Shown here: positions 7,934 through 15,303 of the stretch, one piece after another | Layout: every line of letters starts with the position of its first letter | How positions within the stretch are numbered: position 1 is the first letter of the stretch | Program-made: the position numbers and the translations under genes | Assembly: GCA_021772735.1 (NCBI GenBank) | Contig: JAJFLK010000055.1 | Span: forward strand, 1 to 23,818 | Direction of reading: 5' to 3' | DNA: 23,818 nucleotides | From: Candidatus Sumerlaeota bacterium | GTDB taxonomy: Bacteria > Sumerlaeota > Sumerlaeia > MVZB01 > JAJFLK01 | Notes under the pieces: model-generated | Database searches by the model: none | The model's input: only the letters and a program-made list of their open reading frames with translations | What the model was told of the DNA's origin: nothing

Positions 7934-7962
7934 ACAGTAGAGACTAAGGCCGGATATGTCAA
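7934..7962 (-). promoter_or_regulatory. Sigma70-type promoter for the propeller gene
   Basis: On the minus strand TTGACA (7962-7957, perfect -35) is followed after exactly 17 bases by TACTGT (7939-7934, three of six -10 matches including the leading TA and final T). The predicted transcript start near 7927 gives a leader of about 60 nt before the ATG at 7864. It lies downstream of the alternative ATG at 7975. Strength of the -10 is uncertain. Confidence 0.55.
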
Positions 7963-8066
7963 GCTTGTTACTCATACACCTACTCTACCGGACAAAGCGG
8001 CACATTACGCTGGGTTCCCGCCTTCATCATTGATCCTGCGACTCTGCGACCGCATCATCCCGGCAG

Positions 8067-9692
8067 ATGGACAAAACTCCTGCCAGCCCGAAAAAACTCC
8101 CTTCCGCGCGCATCCCCGCGCTGGCGGCCGCAGCCGTCGTCTTCGTGACGGCCGGGTATTTCCAGAACTCGCGGCCCGGGTGGAATGTGAACTCGCAATT
8201 CGCTCTGACTTGCGCCATCGCCGAGCAGGGCACGCTATCGATCGATTCGTATCACGACAGCGCAGAGATGGAGACCGGCGACAAGGCGTTTTTCGAAGGC
8301 CGTTTCTATTGCGACAAATCCCCGGTGACCTCGTTTCTCGGCGTGCCGGGGTTTTGGATCTATCGCACGCTGGCCGGTTCGCAGTTCACATACGCCCGCG
8401 CCCGGTATTTCACGACGTGGTTTTCGGTCGGCATCTGCGCCGCCGCGCTGGTCGCGATGCTCACGGTCCTGCTCGTTCGCTTCGGCGTGCCTCCCCGCCT
8501 CGCCGCTCTGGCCGCCGCGCTTTGGTTTCTTGCCACGCCGCTCGCCGGATATTCCATCCTCTTCTTTAATTACCTGCCCGCCTGCGCGTTTGCGTTGGGG
8601 GGCTTTGTTTTGATTCAAGGGGGCAGATCCGGCGGATCTGACCACGCCGCCATGGCTGAGCCGGATTCTGCCGATACATCGGCTCGACCTATCCCGGCGC
8701 ATATCCCGCAACCCCTCGCACCGGCCCGCCTGCTCGCCGCCGGTTTTCTTCTCGGCCTGGCGGCTTGGACATTGCCGACCTTCGGGTTGCTCGCGGTGAT
8801 TCTGACGCTCGCGCTCATCGCTCGGGATTACCGCCGCATCGCCGGGCTCTGGCCGTGGGCGCTGGGCGGCGTCCTCGGCGCTTCGGGTTACGCCATATAC
8901 AGCATCACGATCTTCGGCGAGGTCACCAGCCCGTATCGATATGAGTTCGACGATCACTTCCGCGATGCGATGGACAAGGGCCTTATGGGCGCGGGCTGGC
9001 CGGATCTGCGCGTCCTCTGGCTTATAACTTTTCACCCCTTCCGGGGATTGTTCACGCTCTTCCCGGCGGCGCTGGTCGCCGTCGTCGGATGCATCGGGTT
9101 GGTTGTATCAGGCAAATTGCGAGAGCAGGCATGCGCGGAATCCACCGAGCTCGGGATGGCCGGCAGCTCCGAAAACGACCTTCACGCCGAATCATTTTTC
9201 GGGGCGGCTTCGACCCTCGCGTTTTTTATCGGGCTATTGGTTTACAACAGCGGGTACTTCATGTGGTGGGGCGGATGGGCCTACGCGCCGCGTCATCTCA
9301 TCCCGGCGCTGCCGTTCATTGCGGTGGGCCTGACGCCGTTTCTCGCCGGGCGGTCGCCGTGGCCGGTGGCCTTGGTTCTCCTCGTGCTCGCGGCAGGCGC
9401 GGTCTTCAACGTCGGTGCGTTCGCGCTGGACCCGCAGATCCCGCCCGGCTTGACCGAAGCGCAATTGATGGCGCCCGCCTCGGTCGCCGCGTGGTCCACC
9501 CCGACGCTCGATCTGTGGCGATACCTCCTCGAAGGCAACGTCGACGCGAACTGGGGAACGGCTCTGGGATTGCGTGGCACGGTGAGCCTCGCGCCGTTGG
9601 CCGTACTATGGATTATTTGGTCTGGAACGATGCTCGGCCTTGAGGCGCGGAAGCAGCGCGAACAGGGCGCGGAGAGCTCAAAAAGTATCTAA
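8067..9692 (+). CDS. Polytopic membrane protein, GT-C glycosyltransferase-like, 541 aa
   Basis: Inner-membrane protein with roughly ten to twelve hydrophobic segments (starting at about 17-31, 110-135, 143-160 and 167-185, and ending near 508-526). After the first helix a loop carries NSQFALTCAIAEQGTLSID and then FFEGRFYCDKSPVTSFLGVP. The pattern G-x-x-Y-x-D-K-x-P followed by a helix with a Gly/Pro end recalls bacterial GT-C-like (family 39-like) integral membrane proteins that use lipid-linked sugars. The usual paired acidic motif of characterised GT-C enzymes is not clear, so activity is inference. Two polar stretches, around 186-222 and 345-378, look like expanded loops. The start is the first ATG, without a clear ribosome site. 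It is divergent from the propeller gene (202-bp gap) and convergent with the reductase gene; the 55 bp between their ends show no clear terminator. Confidence 0.78.
   Translation: MDKTPASPKKLPSARIPALAAAAVVFVTAGYFQNSRPGWNVNSQFALTCAIAEQGTLSIDSYHDSAEMETGDKAFFEGRFYCDKSPVTSFLGVPGFWIYRTLAGSQFTYARARYFTTWFSVGICAAALVAMLTVLLVRFGVPPRLAALAAALWFLATPLAGYSILFFNYLPACAFALGGFVLIQGGRSGGSDHAAMAEPDSADTSARPIPAHIPQPLAPARLLAAGFLLGLAAWTLPTFGLLAVILTLALIARDYRRIAGLWPWALGGVLGASGYAIYSITIFGEVTSPYRYEFDDHFRDAMDKGLMGAGWPDLRVLWLITFHPFRGLFTLFPAALVAVVGCIGLVVSGKLREQACAESTELGMAGSSENDLHAESFFGAASTLAFFIGLLVYNSGYFMWWGGWAYAPRHLIPALPFIAVGLTPFLAGRSPWPVALVLLVLAAGAVFNVGAFALDPQIPPGLTEAQLMAPASVAAWSTPTLDLWRYLLEGNVDANWGTALGLRGTVSLAPLAVLWIIWSGTMLGLEARKQREQGAESSKSI
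8624..8640. repeat. Perfect intragenic inverted repeat
   Basis: CAGATCC-GGC-GGATCTG, a 7-bp perfect stem with a 3-nt loop, lies inside the GT-C-like gene in a polar expanded loop (GGRSGGSDHAAM). It is followed by no T-run. It may be chance or a scar of a small palindromic insertion. Confidence 0.5.
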
Positions 9693-9747
9693 AATCTCAA
9701 TCTTCAATCGATGACTATAGGCGGACGTTTATTGACTTGGCCCCTAT

Positions 9748-10809
9748 CTACTTCGTCACCTCGACGCCCGTCAGCTCAGTGACGAAATCCGCGCCGAAGG
9801 CCATCGACGGCGTCAGGGCTCCGGTCGGAACATCGCCTTTCATAATCCGCGAGACCGCTTCGACACCCGCCTCGGCCGTAAGCGAATACCCCTCGGGTGT
9901 CTTTATCCTTATCGTCATGCTGCCGCCCGCGCCGTCCGTCACCTCGCCCCAGAGCTGCATGCCGTCCCTAGCTCGCTCGGCCGCGTTTGGTCCCTTGACC
10001 TTTCTTTCAATCTGCTTTTTCAGAATCCACTGCACGGGCGCCATTCCGAGCAACCAACCCAAGCGCGCGCCGGTCTTCATCTGCTTGACCTGCGCTTTGC
10101 TCACGCCCAGATAGACTTCAATATTCGGAATTCCAGTGGAATAAAACGCCGTCGAAACGTCGCCCCATGCGATCGGCGTTGCGAGCTTCTTGCCGCTGGC
10201 GAAGGGGATCATCTCGGTTTTGAACGCCGCCGGACGGCTGACGATCCGGCCGTTCTCGCGAATCTTGCAACCATCGCCGAGCCCTTCGATCATCGTCTTA
10301 CTCGTGCCCGGACTGAGCCGTCCGTGCTTTGAGGTGAACGCCATCCGCAGATGAGTGGCCGAGGGAAGCTCGCGTTTGAGCATCGCGGCAAGGCAATCCG
10401 AAGGCACGACATCGAACCCGACGCCGGGCATGGCCGTGATCCCGGCCGCCTTCCACTCGGCGTTGCGCCCATGCACGGCTTCGAAGACGGCGATCTCGCC
10501 GGTGATATCGGTGTAATGCGTCCCGGCCGCGGCACACCCGGCGAGCATCGGAGCGCTCGTCGCGGAGAACGGGCCGGCGCAATGCAATACGGCGTCGATG
10601 TCGGCCAATCCTTCGGCGACCTTGCTCGCATCGCCGAGGCCGAATATCCGCGCCTCGAAGCCGAGTTCGGCGGCCAGAGCCTCGACGGCCTCACGCCGTC
10701 GTCCGGCAAGCACCGGCGTCAGGCCGCGCCGTTTAGCCTCGCGTGCAGAAAGCTCACCCGTGTATCCGTTTGCGCCATAGATCATCCACCTGCCGGTTTG
10801 TGCCGCCAT
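9748..10809 (-). CDS. Saccharopine dehydrogenase-like NAD(P)-binding reductase, 353 aa
   Basis: Cytoplasmic oxidoreductase of the saccharopine dehydrogenase/trans-acting enoyl reductase type. The N-terminus has the Rossmann glycine motif YGANGYTGEL (11-20), then LAGRR (34-38), which follows the second strand, and AVLHCAGPFS (73-82), the cofactor-binding loop of this family. THYTDITGE (97-105) and MPGVGFDVVPSDC (126-138) are further hallmarks. Length and layout match enoyl-reductase-like members more than lysine-pathway saccharopine dehydrogenases (about 400 aa with other C-termini). The substrate cannot be inferred. It is a single-gene unit: GGAGG lies nine bases before the ATG and a promoter sits 60 bp upstream. 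Confidence 0.9.
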   Translation of the reverse strand: MAAQTGRWMIYGANGYTGELSAREAKRRGLTPVLAGRRREAVEALAAELGFEARIFGLGDASKVAEGLADIDAVLHCAGPFSATSAPMLAGCAAAGTHYTDITGEIAVFEAVHGRNAEWKAAGITAMPGVGFDVVPSDCLAAMLKRELPSATHLRMAFTSKHGRLSPGTSKTMIEGLGDGCKIRENGRIVSRPAAFKTEMIPFASGKKLATPIAWGDVSTAFYSTGIPNIEVYLGVSKAQVKQMKTGARLGWLLGMAPVQWILKKQIERKVKGPNAAERARDGMQLWGEVTDGAGGSMTIRIKTPEGYSLTAEAGVEAVSRIMKGDVPTGALTPSMAFGADFVTELTGVEVTK

Positions 10810-10818
10810 CGGTTACGT

Positions 10819-10823
10819 CCTCC
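10819..10823 (-). promoter_or_regulatory. Ribosome binding site of the reductase gene
   Basis: GGAGG on the minus strand, nine bases before the ATG at 10809, fixing the start. Confidence 0.75.
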
Positions 10824-10867
10824 ATCCTCTCATCTTTTCATCTCGTCCTCAGAATCCGCTTCACATG

Positions 10868-10896
10868 ATTCCACGCTTTGTATGCCCCGCTGCCAA
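10868..10896 (-). promoter_or_regulatory. Sigma70-like promoter for the reductase gene
   Basis: Minus strand TTGGCA (10896-10891, five of six) and TGGAAT (10873-10868, four of six) separated by exactly 17 bases. The -10 element ends 58 bases upstream of the start codon. It lies in the 205-bp divergent gap shared with the haem protein gene. Confidence 0.45.
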
Positions 10897-11001
10897 GAAC
10901 TTTCTTGCGTGGCGTGTGTCCAAGAATAATCGCCTTGCCTCGCCGGGCCGGGCTCCCGATAGTGTTCGGTCGGTCCCCGATCCGAATGTCCGGCGAGATT
11001 C

Positions 11002-11006
11002 AGGAG
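11002..11006 (+). promoter_or_regulatory. Ribosome binding site of the c-haem protein gene
   Basis: AGGAG eight bases before the ATG at 11015. It excludes the longer open frame that begins at 10865, whose first 50 residues look non-coding and would bury the signal peptide. Confidence 0.75.
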
Positions 11007-11014
11007 AGATAGTT

Positions 11015-12319
11015 ATGTTCGATTCGATCCGATGCGCATCAGTTACTTTCAGCCGGCGACGCCGCATTGGGCCAGCTCGAAATCGGGCACGCGCGCTAGC
11101 CGCGATCCTGGTCGGATTTATCGCGCTCACGCCGGCCGGATCCGCCCGGGCGCAGGACGAAGAAACCTCGGGCCTCACGTATCACAAAGACATCCTGCCG
11201 ATCTTCGCTCGGACTTGTCTGGGGTGTCATCACACCGGCGGAAGCGCGCCTCAATCGCTGGAGACCTACAAGCTTGCCCGGTCGTGGATCCGCACTTCGG
11301 GTCGCCAGATGCGCGAGGGCCTCATGCCCCCCTGGCACGCCGAGAGCGGCGCGGACCGCTGGCGCAACGCCATCCTCCCGACCGCCGAAGACGCCGAAAC
11401 GGTGCGTCTCTGGATCGAGGACAAAGCCCCAGAAGGCGACCCGGCAGACACACCACCGCCACTGGATTTTTCCTCCCCGTGGGCGCTCGGCGAACCGGAC
11501 CGCGTCCTTGAGATCGCCGAGCCGTTTACCGTCCCCAGCGTAGAAACCGATCATTACCGCGCCTTCATCCTGACGACGCTCGACACCGAGACCTGGCTAT
11601 CGGCTATCGAACTGGTCGGTGATAAATTCGAAGTCTTGAAAGACATGACGCTTTCGGCTCTGCCGTTCGAGGACGCCGAGCGCCTCGCCGCGCAGGACGA
11701 CGCGGCATTCGATCGAGTCGGACCCGGACCCGATTTGCAGGACATCGCGTTCTGGTCGGCCGGCATGAACTTGACCGCGCTGCTCCCCAAAGGCGTCGCG
11801 ATCAAGATTCCCGAGAGTTTTAGCCTCGTGCTGCGAGTTCATTATCGAGGTTCGGGCGCCGTCTTGACGCCGCGGCCCCGTGTGGGCCTGCATTTTGCCG
11901 CCGAGCCCGGCGGGCACGAATTGAAAACCCTGTCCATCGATCAACGTGAAATCGAGATCGAGCCCGAAAGCTACGACTTCGAGCTGGGGGCCGAGCGCAC
12001 GCTGGATTCACCCGTGACGATCCACTTCATCCAGCCGCGCATGCAATACTACGGCCGCGAGATGACCGTCACCGCGCACACTCCAGACGGCGCGGCGCGC
12101 GAATTGCTCAAGGTCACGAATTACCTGTACAAATATCAGACCCGCTACGTCCCAACCGAGCCCATCGCACTGCCGGCGGGGACGCGCATTGCCATCGAGG
12201 CGCTCTACGAGAACTCATACGACAACCCCAACAACCCGAACATGGACCCCGAGACGGCCACATACGGCGCCGCGCCGCTGGGCGAGATGCTCGCCGTGAC
12301 GCTGGGTGTTGTGGAATAG
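11015..12319 (+). CDS. Exported c-haem protein with degenerate copper-monooxygenase-like fold, 434 aa
   Basis: Periplasmic protein: basic N-region, hydrophobic core 28-39 and a cleavage-type GSARAQ at about 42-47. A small haem c domain follows (YHKDILPIFARTCLGCHH, CXXCH at 68-72, then MPPW at 104-107 with Met104 a possible distal ligand). Residues about 150-434 follow the pattern of the copper type II ascorbate-dependent monooxygenase-like family: LGEPDRVLEI, LVLRVHYRGSG (271-281), TPDGAARELLKV, LPAGTRIAIEALYENS and DNPNNPN (403-409). Compared with the pattern I recall for this family, the VHH pair is VLK (207-209), HYH is HYR (276-278) and PHMH is PRMQ (341-344), while Met425 of the terminal D/GEM motif remains. 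Copper binding and monooxygenation are therefore doubtful, and electron transfer or a structural role is possible. It stands alone, with a hairpin 65 bases after its stop. Confidence 0.87.
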   Translation: MFDSIRCASVTFSRRRRIGPARNRARALAAILVGFIALTPAGSARAQDEETSGLTYHKDILPIFARTCLGCHHTGGSAPQSLETYKLARSWIRTSGRQMREGLMPPWHAESGADRWRNAILPTAEDAETVRLWIEDKAPEGDPADTPPPLDFSSPWALGEPDRVLEIAEPFTVPSVETDHYRAFILTTLDTETWLSAIELVGDKFEVLKDMTLSALPFEDAERLAAQDDAAFDRVGPGPDLQDIAFWSAGMNLTALLPKGVAIKIPESFSLVLRVHYRGSGAVLTPRPRVGLHFAAEPGGHELKTLSIDQREIEIEPESYDFELGAERTLDSPVTIHFIQPRMQYYGREMTVTAHTPDGAARELLKVTNYLYKYQTRYVPTEPIALPAGTRIAIEALYENSYDNPNNPNMDPETATYGAAPLGEMLAVTLGVVE

Positions 12320-12700
12320 GAGTCGGTCGTCGCGGCCCGGGTCTTTGACTTTCAACGATCCGCATCTCCCCGAACCAAAAAGAACGCGCCCGGCTCAAGA
12401 AAATCTCAAGCCGGACGCGTATGATGATTGCAGATCGGTGGGTGGGCTTCGGTCCGATGGGGGGGGAATCGTCGCGGAGCCCGAGGCCGATGTGCATTCA
12501 AGGGACAAAATCTAAAGTCATTCGACCCTCAACCCTACCCTGTCCACAAGATACGTATCGGCTAGGGTAAATTACCTAATTAGCATTCATTAGCAACTAT
12601 TTCACATGAGCGTCCGTGCAGGCGACCGGGACATCTTCGCCGATCGCATAACCTTCATTTTACAAGAGATGCATTTGTCGGTCGGATTCGCCCGGAGTGC
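12320..12700. other. 381-bp convergent intergenic region
   Basis: No gene is seen. It contains a terminator-like hairpin (12384-12420) and then an unusually AT-rich stretch from about 12500 to 12670. That stretch holds an inverted pair ACCCTA (12532-12537)/TAGGGT (12563-12568) enclosing a 10-bp palindrome GATACGTATC (12550-12559), and a direct repeat of ATTAGCA at 12579 and 12589 with a 10-bp period. None of these matches an element I recognise. Confidence 0.6.
12377..12420 (-). terminator. Rho-independent-type hairpin, oriented for the minus strand
   Basis: ACGCGCCCGGCT (12384-12395) pairs with AGCCGGACGCGT (12409-12420): a 12-bp stem with one C-A mismatch and a 13-nt loop. On the minus strand the stem is followed by TTCTTTTT (12384-12377), so it should stop transcription coming from the MBL gene, 281 bases past its stop. 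On the plus strand there is no T-run, but the stem could still protect the 3' end of the haem protein mRNA. CTCAAG is repeated directly across the loop. Confidence 0.6.
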
Positions 12701-13723
12701 TCATGTCTTGACATAAAGCAGTGTCGGGTTCGATTCGTGCTCGATTTCCTCGACGTTCGCGACGCGAAGCGACCCGCGCTCGTAGAGGTATTCGACGTGC
12801 GCGCCAGCTTCAGTCATGGCGAGCAGGACGTGATAATCTGCCGCGCGCGGAAACATCTCAGTCGCGATCTGGCCGATTGATTTGGGGGCGTCGCAGATCT
12901 CAAGCGCGCGATCAAGCCTCCGATCGTGGAACGCAATGATGTCATCGATGCGTCCTCGCACATCCCGCATTTCATCCTCATGCCCGCCCAGACCGAGCTG
13001 GATACCTTCGAGCCGTCGGATCTTGCGCAGCGATTCGTAGTAGTGACCGAGGCCGTTATATCGGACGATCGACTCGGGCGATTGGTTCGGCGTGATTCGC
13101 GAGAGGACGTGATCGGCCGTAAACAAGATGTCGCCCAGCCGCAGGCAGACCTGCCCCGGGCAATGGCCCGGCGTATGGAAAACCTCAAACACGTCGCCGA
13201 TCCGGTCACCCTCGTCGAAAGTAAAATCCACCGGCGTCGATTTGAAAACGTTCTTGGACCACTTGTTCATCTCGGTGAACTCATCGGCCCGCTCCTTCTC
13301 GAAACCCGCCCGGTCCAGGAAGTGATGCAGGTTCTTTGACGAGACGACCAGGCGTTCCCTGAAGGACGTCACGGTGCTCTGATCCAGCACGTGAATGCCG
13401 ACCTTTGCCTTGGTTTGCTCGCGGATAAAATTCAGCCCGCCGAAGTGATCGATGTGCCCGTGTGTGACGATTACGCGCTTCACATCGCCGAGACTAACCT
13501 TCTCGCCGTGATCCGTGCGGAGGCCTTCGAAGCAATCCTTCAGGCTCTGGTTGGATTCGGCAGAGCCCGAGCCGGTGTCGATCAGCGTCAGCTCGTGGGC
13601 ATAAACGAGATAGCAGTTCGTGAAATGCCGAGGCGGAAAGGCAAGCACGGGAAGCTTGTATATTTTGACCCCGCCGGCGGTCTCGTACCGGGCAATCTCG
13701 GGAGGTGCTTTATCAGATGGCAT
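12701..13723 (-). CDS. MBL-fold metallo-hydrolase, 340 aa
   Basis: Cytoplasmic metallo-beta-lactamase-fold hydrolase resembling the LACTB2/glyoxalase II-like branch. The zinc ligands are visible: THGHIDH (87-93) supplies His88, His90, Asp92 and His93; HTPGHCPGQ (183-191) supplies His187; FTADHVL (201-207) supplies Asp204; GLGGHED (244-250) supplies His248. The C-terminal 80 residues form a winged-helix-like end (SIGQIATEMFP, then a helix and LYERGSLRVANV), as in LACTB2-type members. A two-metal hydrolase of thioesters, nucleic acid or other esters is possible; the substrate is not determined by sequence. The start at 13723 has only a weak ribosome site (GAGA). It is divergent from yqeK across 185 bp. 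No signal peptide is present. Confidence 0.92.
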   Translation of the reverse strand: MPSDKAPPEIARYETAGGVKIYKLPVLAFPPRHFTNCYLVYAHELTLIDTGSGSAESNQSLKDCFEGLRTDHGEKVSLGDVKRVIVTHGHIDHFGGLNFIREQTKAKVGIHVLDQSTVTSFRERLVVSSKNLHHFLDRAGFEKERADEFTEMNKWSKNVFKSTPVDFTFDEGDRIGDVFEVFHTPGHCPGQVCLRLGDILFTADHVLSRITPNQSPESIVRYNGLGHYYESLRKIRRLEGIQLGLGGHEDEMRDVRGRIDDIIAFHDRRLDRALEICDAPKSIGQIATEMFPRAADYHVLLAMTEAGAHVEYLYERGSLRVANVEEIEHESNPTLLYVKT

Positions 13724-13908
13724 TTTCGCGGTCTCGCGGGCCGGGGTGGTCCGGGTCAGTGTGGCTTTGGTGGGTTGATGGAATAAGATCGCCCCCCGCT
13801 TTTCCCCAAACCCGGCATCGCAGTCAAGGGCTTTGGTATGCCACTTAGAATGACCTCTTCATGAGCGGGCGGCCCTAATTCGATTGCGGCCGGTTTCGCT
13901 GCCGGAGT

Positions 13909-14502
13909 ATGATGCGCCCAGAGATGGAGAGCACCCTGGTTCAATCGCTGGCCGACGAGGCCGAGGCAAGACTTTCACCTCAAAGATTTATGCACGTCCT
14001 GGGCGTGACGCATGTGGCTGTCGATCTTGCCATGCGCCACGGGCTGAACGCATGCCGTGCGGCCCAGGCCGGTCTTTTGCACGATATCTCCAAGGAAATC
14101 GCGCCCGAGAAGCTTCAAAGCGAGCTGCGCGATTCCGGCGTCGAGATCGATCCCGAGGATCTCGATTGCCCCTCGATCTGGCACGGCATCCACGCCGCGC
14201 AGGTCGAGGTCCGCCGGCTCGGACTGGCGGGGACGCCGGACGCCGAAGAACTGGCCGAGGCGGTGGCCCTGCATTCCACAGCCGATGCAGGCATGGGACC
14301 GCTTGCCAAGGCGCTGTTCGTCGCGGATTTCACCGAACCGGGCCGGGGGATCAAAGGATCGGACGAGCTGAGACGCCGGGCAGGGGACGATCTGGATGCA
14401 GGGTATCGAAGGTGCCTGGAGATCAAATGCGAATACATCGCGGGGCGTGGAATGAAGTTAAGCCCGAGAGCGCAGCGGGCGCTCGCTGAGGCAATTAAAT
14501 AG
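13909..14502 (+). CDS. yqeK: HD-domain Ap4A hydrolase YqeK, 197 aa
   Basis: HD-superfamily metallohydrolase that symmetrically cleaves diadenosine tetraphosphate to two ADP. The family signature is complete: RFMHVLGV (26-33), GLLHDISKE (55-63) with the His58-Asp59 pair, WHGIHAA (91-97), LHSTADAGMGPLAKALFVADFTEP in order (121-144) with His122 and Asp140, and PGRGIKG (144-150). Length is typical (about 190 aa). Three in-frame ATGs compete: 13909, 13912 and 13924. GGAG at 13904-13907 is too close to the first and best placed for 13912, so the true N-terminus is uncertain by a few residues. rsfS follows after 54 bp, the usual bacterial pairing. nadD, which often precedes yqeK, is absent here. Confidence 0.92.
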   Translation: MMRPEMESTLVQSLADEAEARLSPQRFMHVLGVTHVAVDLAMRHGLNACRAAQAGLLHDISKEIAPEKLQSELRDSGVEIDPEDLDCPSIWHGIHAAQVEVRRLGLAGTPDAEELAEAVALHSTADAGMGPLAKALFVADFTEPGRGIKGSDELRRRAGDDLDAGYRRCLEIKCEYIAGRGMKLSPRAQRALAEAIK

Positions 14503-14556
14503 TTCGAATCGACCGCAAGAATTGATTATGGATCGCGAGAAGGTAAGGAAAGACAG

Positions 14557-14946
14557 ATGAAGTTGGAGACAAGCAAGACAACGACGCCGGACGCTTCGGA
14601 GACTCGCGTCGAGATCATCGCCGGGATTCTGGACGGGCTCAAATCACTCGACATTGTGGCGCTTAACCTGGAGGGCATCTCGGACATCGCGGATTATTTC
14701 ATCATCGCGACGGTGCAATCGACGGCGCAGATGCGGGCGGCCGCTGAGCAAATTACAACCGAGTTCAAAGCCTCGGGGGTTCTGCCGCACGTCCCCGCGA
14801 TAACGGACAGCCCGAAATGGGCGATTCTCGATTACGGCAGCGTTGTGGTTCACTTGTTCGATCAGGCGACTCGAGACCATTACCGACTTGAGGATCTCTG
14901 GGGCGATGCCGAACACTATGAGTGGAGCCGAGAGCAAACGGCATAA
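14557..14946 (+). CDS. rsfS: Ribosome silencing factor RsfS, 129 aa
   Basis: Binds ribosomal protein uL14 on the 50S subunit and blocks subunit joining when nutrients are scarce. The whole family core is present: DIADYFIIATVQSTAQM (43-59), a helix with AAAEQI, WAILDYGSVVVHLFD (88-102) and RDHYRLEDLW (106-115). Length matches RsfS (105-130 aa); the first 15 residues are a non-conserved polar extension. A purine-rich AAGGAAAGACAG precedes the ATG as ribosome site. It sits 54 bp after yqeK on the same strand, the standard neighbour, and is probably co-transcribed with it. Confidence 0.95.
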   Translation: MKLETSKTTTPDASETRVEIIAGILDGLKSLDIVALNLEGISDIADYFIIATVQSTAQMRAAAEQITTEFKASGVLPHVPAITDSPKWAILDYGSVVVHLFDQATRDHYRLEDLWGDAEHYEWSREQTA

Positions 14947-15303
14947 GTCGGGCGCTGGCTAGACCCGAACCCTGATGACACCTCTCATTCTGAGTTTTCG
15001 CCATGAATTCAGGACTTCGCGGGACGAGCCGTTTGCGGGGGATTCGCCCCGAATCCGGGCCTGTCCGCTGCGTGCTGAAAGGGCGCGATCCGCAGGGCGA
15101 ATCGGCCGCGACGCAAAATTTGTCTCCCATACGTTCGTCTCAGGGTCTATAATTAACGGGTAGAAGCCACGCCCGGCCCGGTGTGGAAGCGACGGCCCCA
15201 GAACTCGGATGATTTGAAGGAAGGCCGGCGTTGATCGCCCCGGCAGTTGCGCGGGGCCCGGGGTCGTCGTCGGTATCGCCAAACGCCACGGTTGCGATCA
15301 AAT
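14947..15303. other. 357-bp gap between rsfS and the J-like gene
   Basis: No credible coding frame is seen. It holds a perfect TATAAT at 15148-15153 and, after it, a GC-rich leader of about 145 nt before the ATG at 15304. No clear terminator follows rsfS. The open frame of the J-like gene runs back to a TTG at 15247, without family support or a ribosome site. Confidence 0.6.
15148..15153 (+). promoter_or_regulatory. Candidate -10 element for the J-like gene
   Basis: TATAAT, a perfect -10 hexamer, preceded by GGGTC and followed by TAACGGG. No good -35 lies 16-18 bases upstream (TTGTCT is 22 bases away), so an activator or chance must be considered. If used, the transcript has a leader of roughly 145 nt. 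Confidence 0.4.

Noticed and set aside
7322..8569. 415-codon plus-strand frame across the propeller gene start and into the GT-C-like gene
   Set aside because: It spans a divergent promoter region and the starts of two real genes in other frames; the translation is basic and lacks features.
10865..11014. 50-codon N-terminal extension of the c-haem protein
   Set aside because: It would place the signal peptide internally; AGGAG and the signal peptide both point to 11015.
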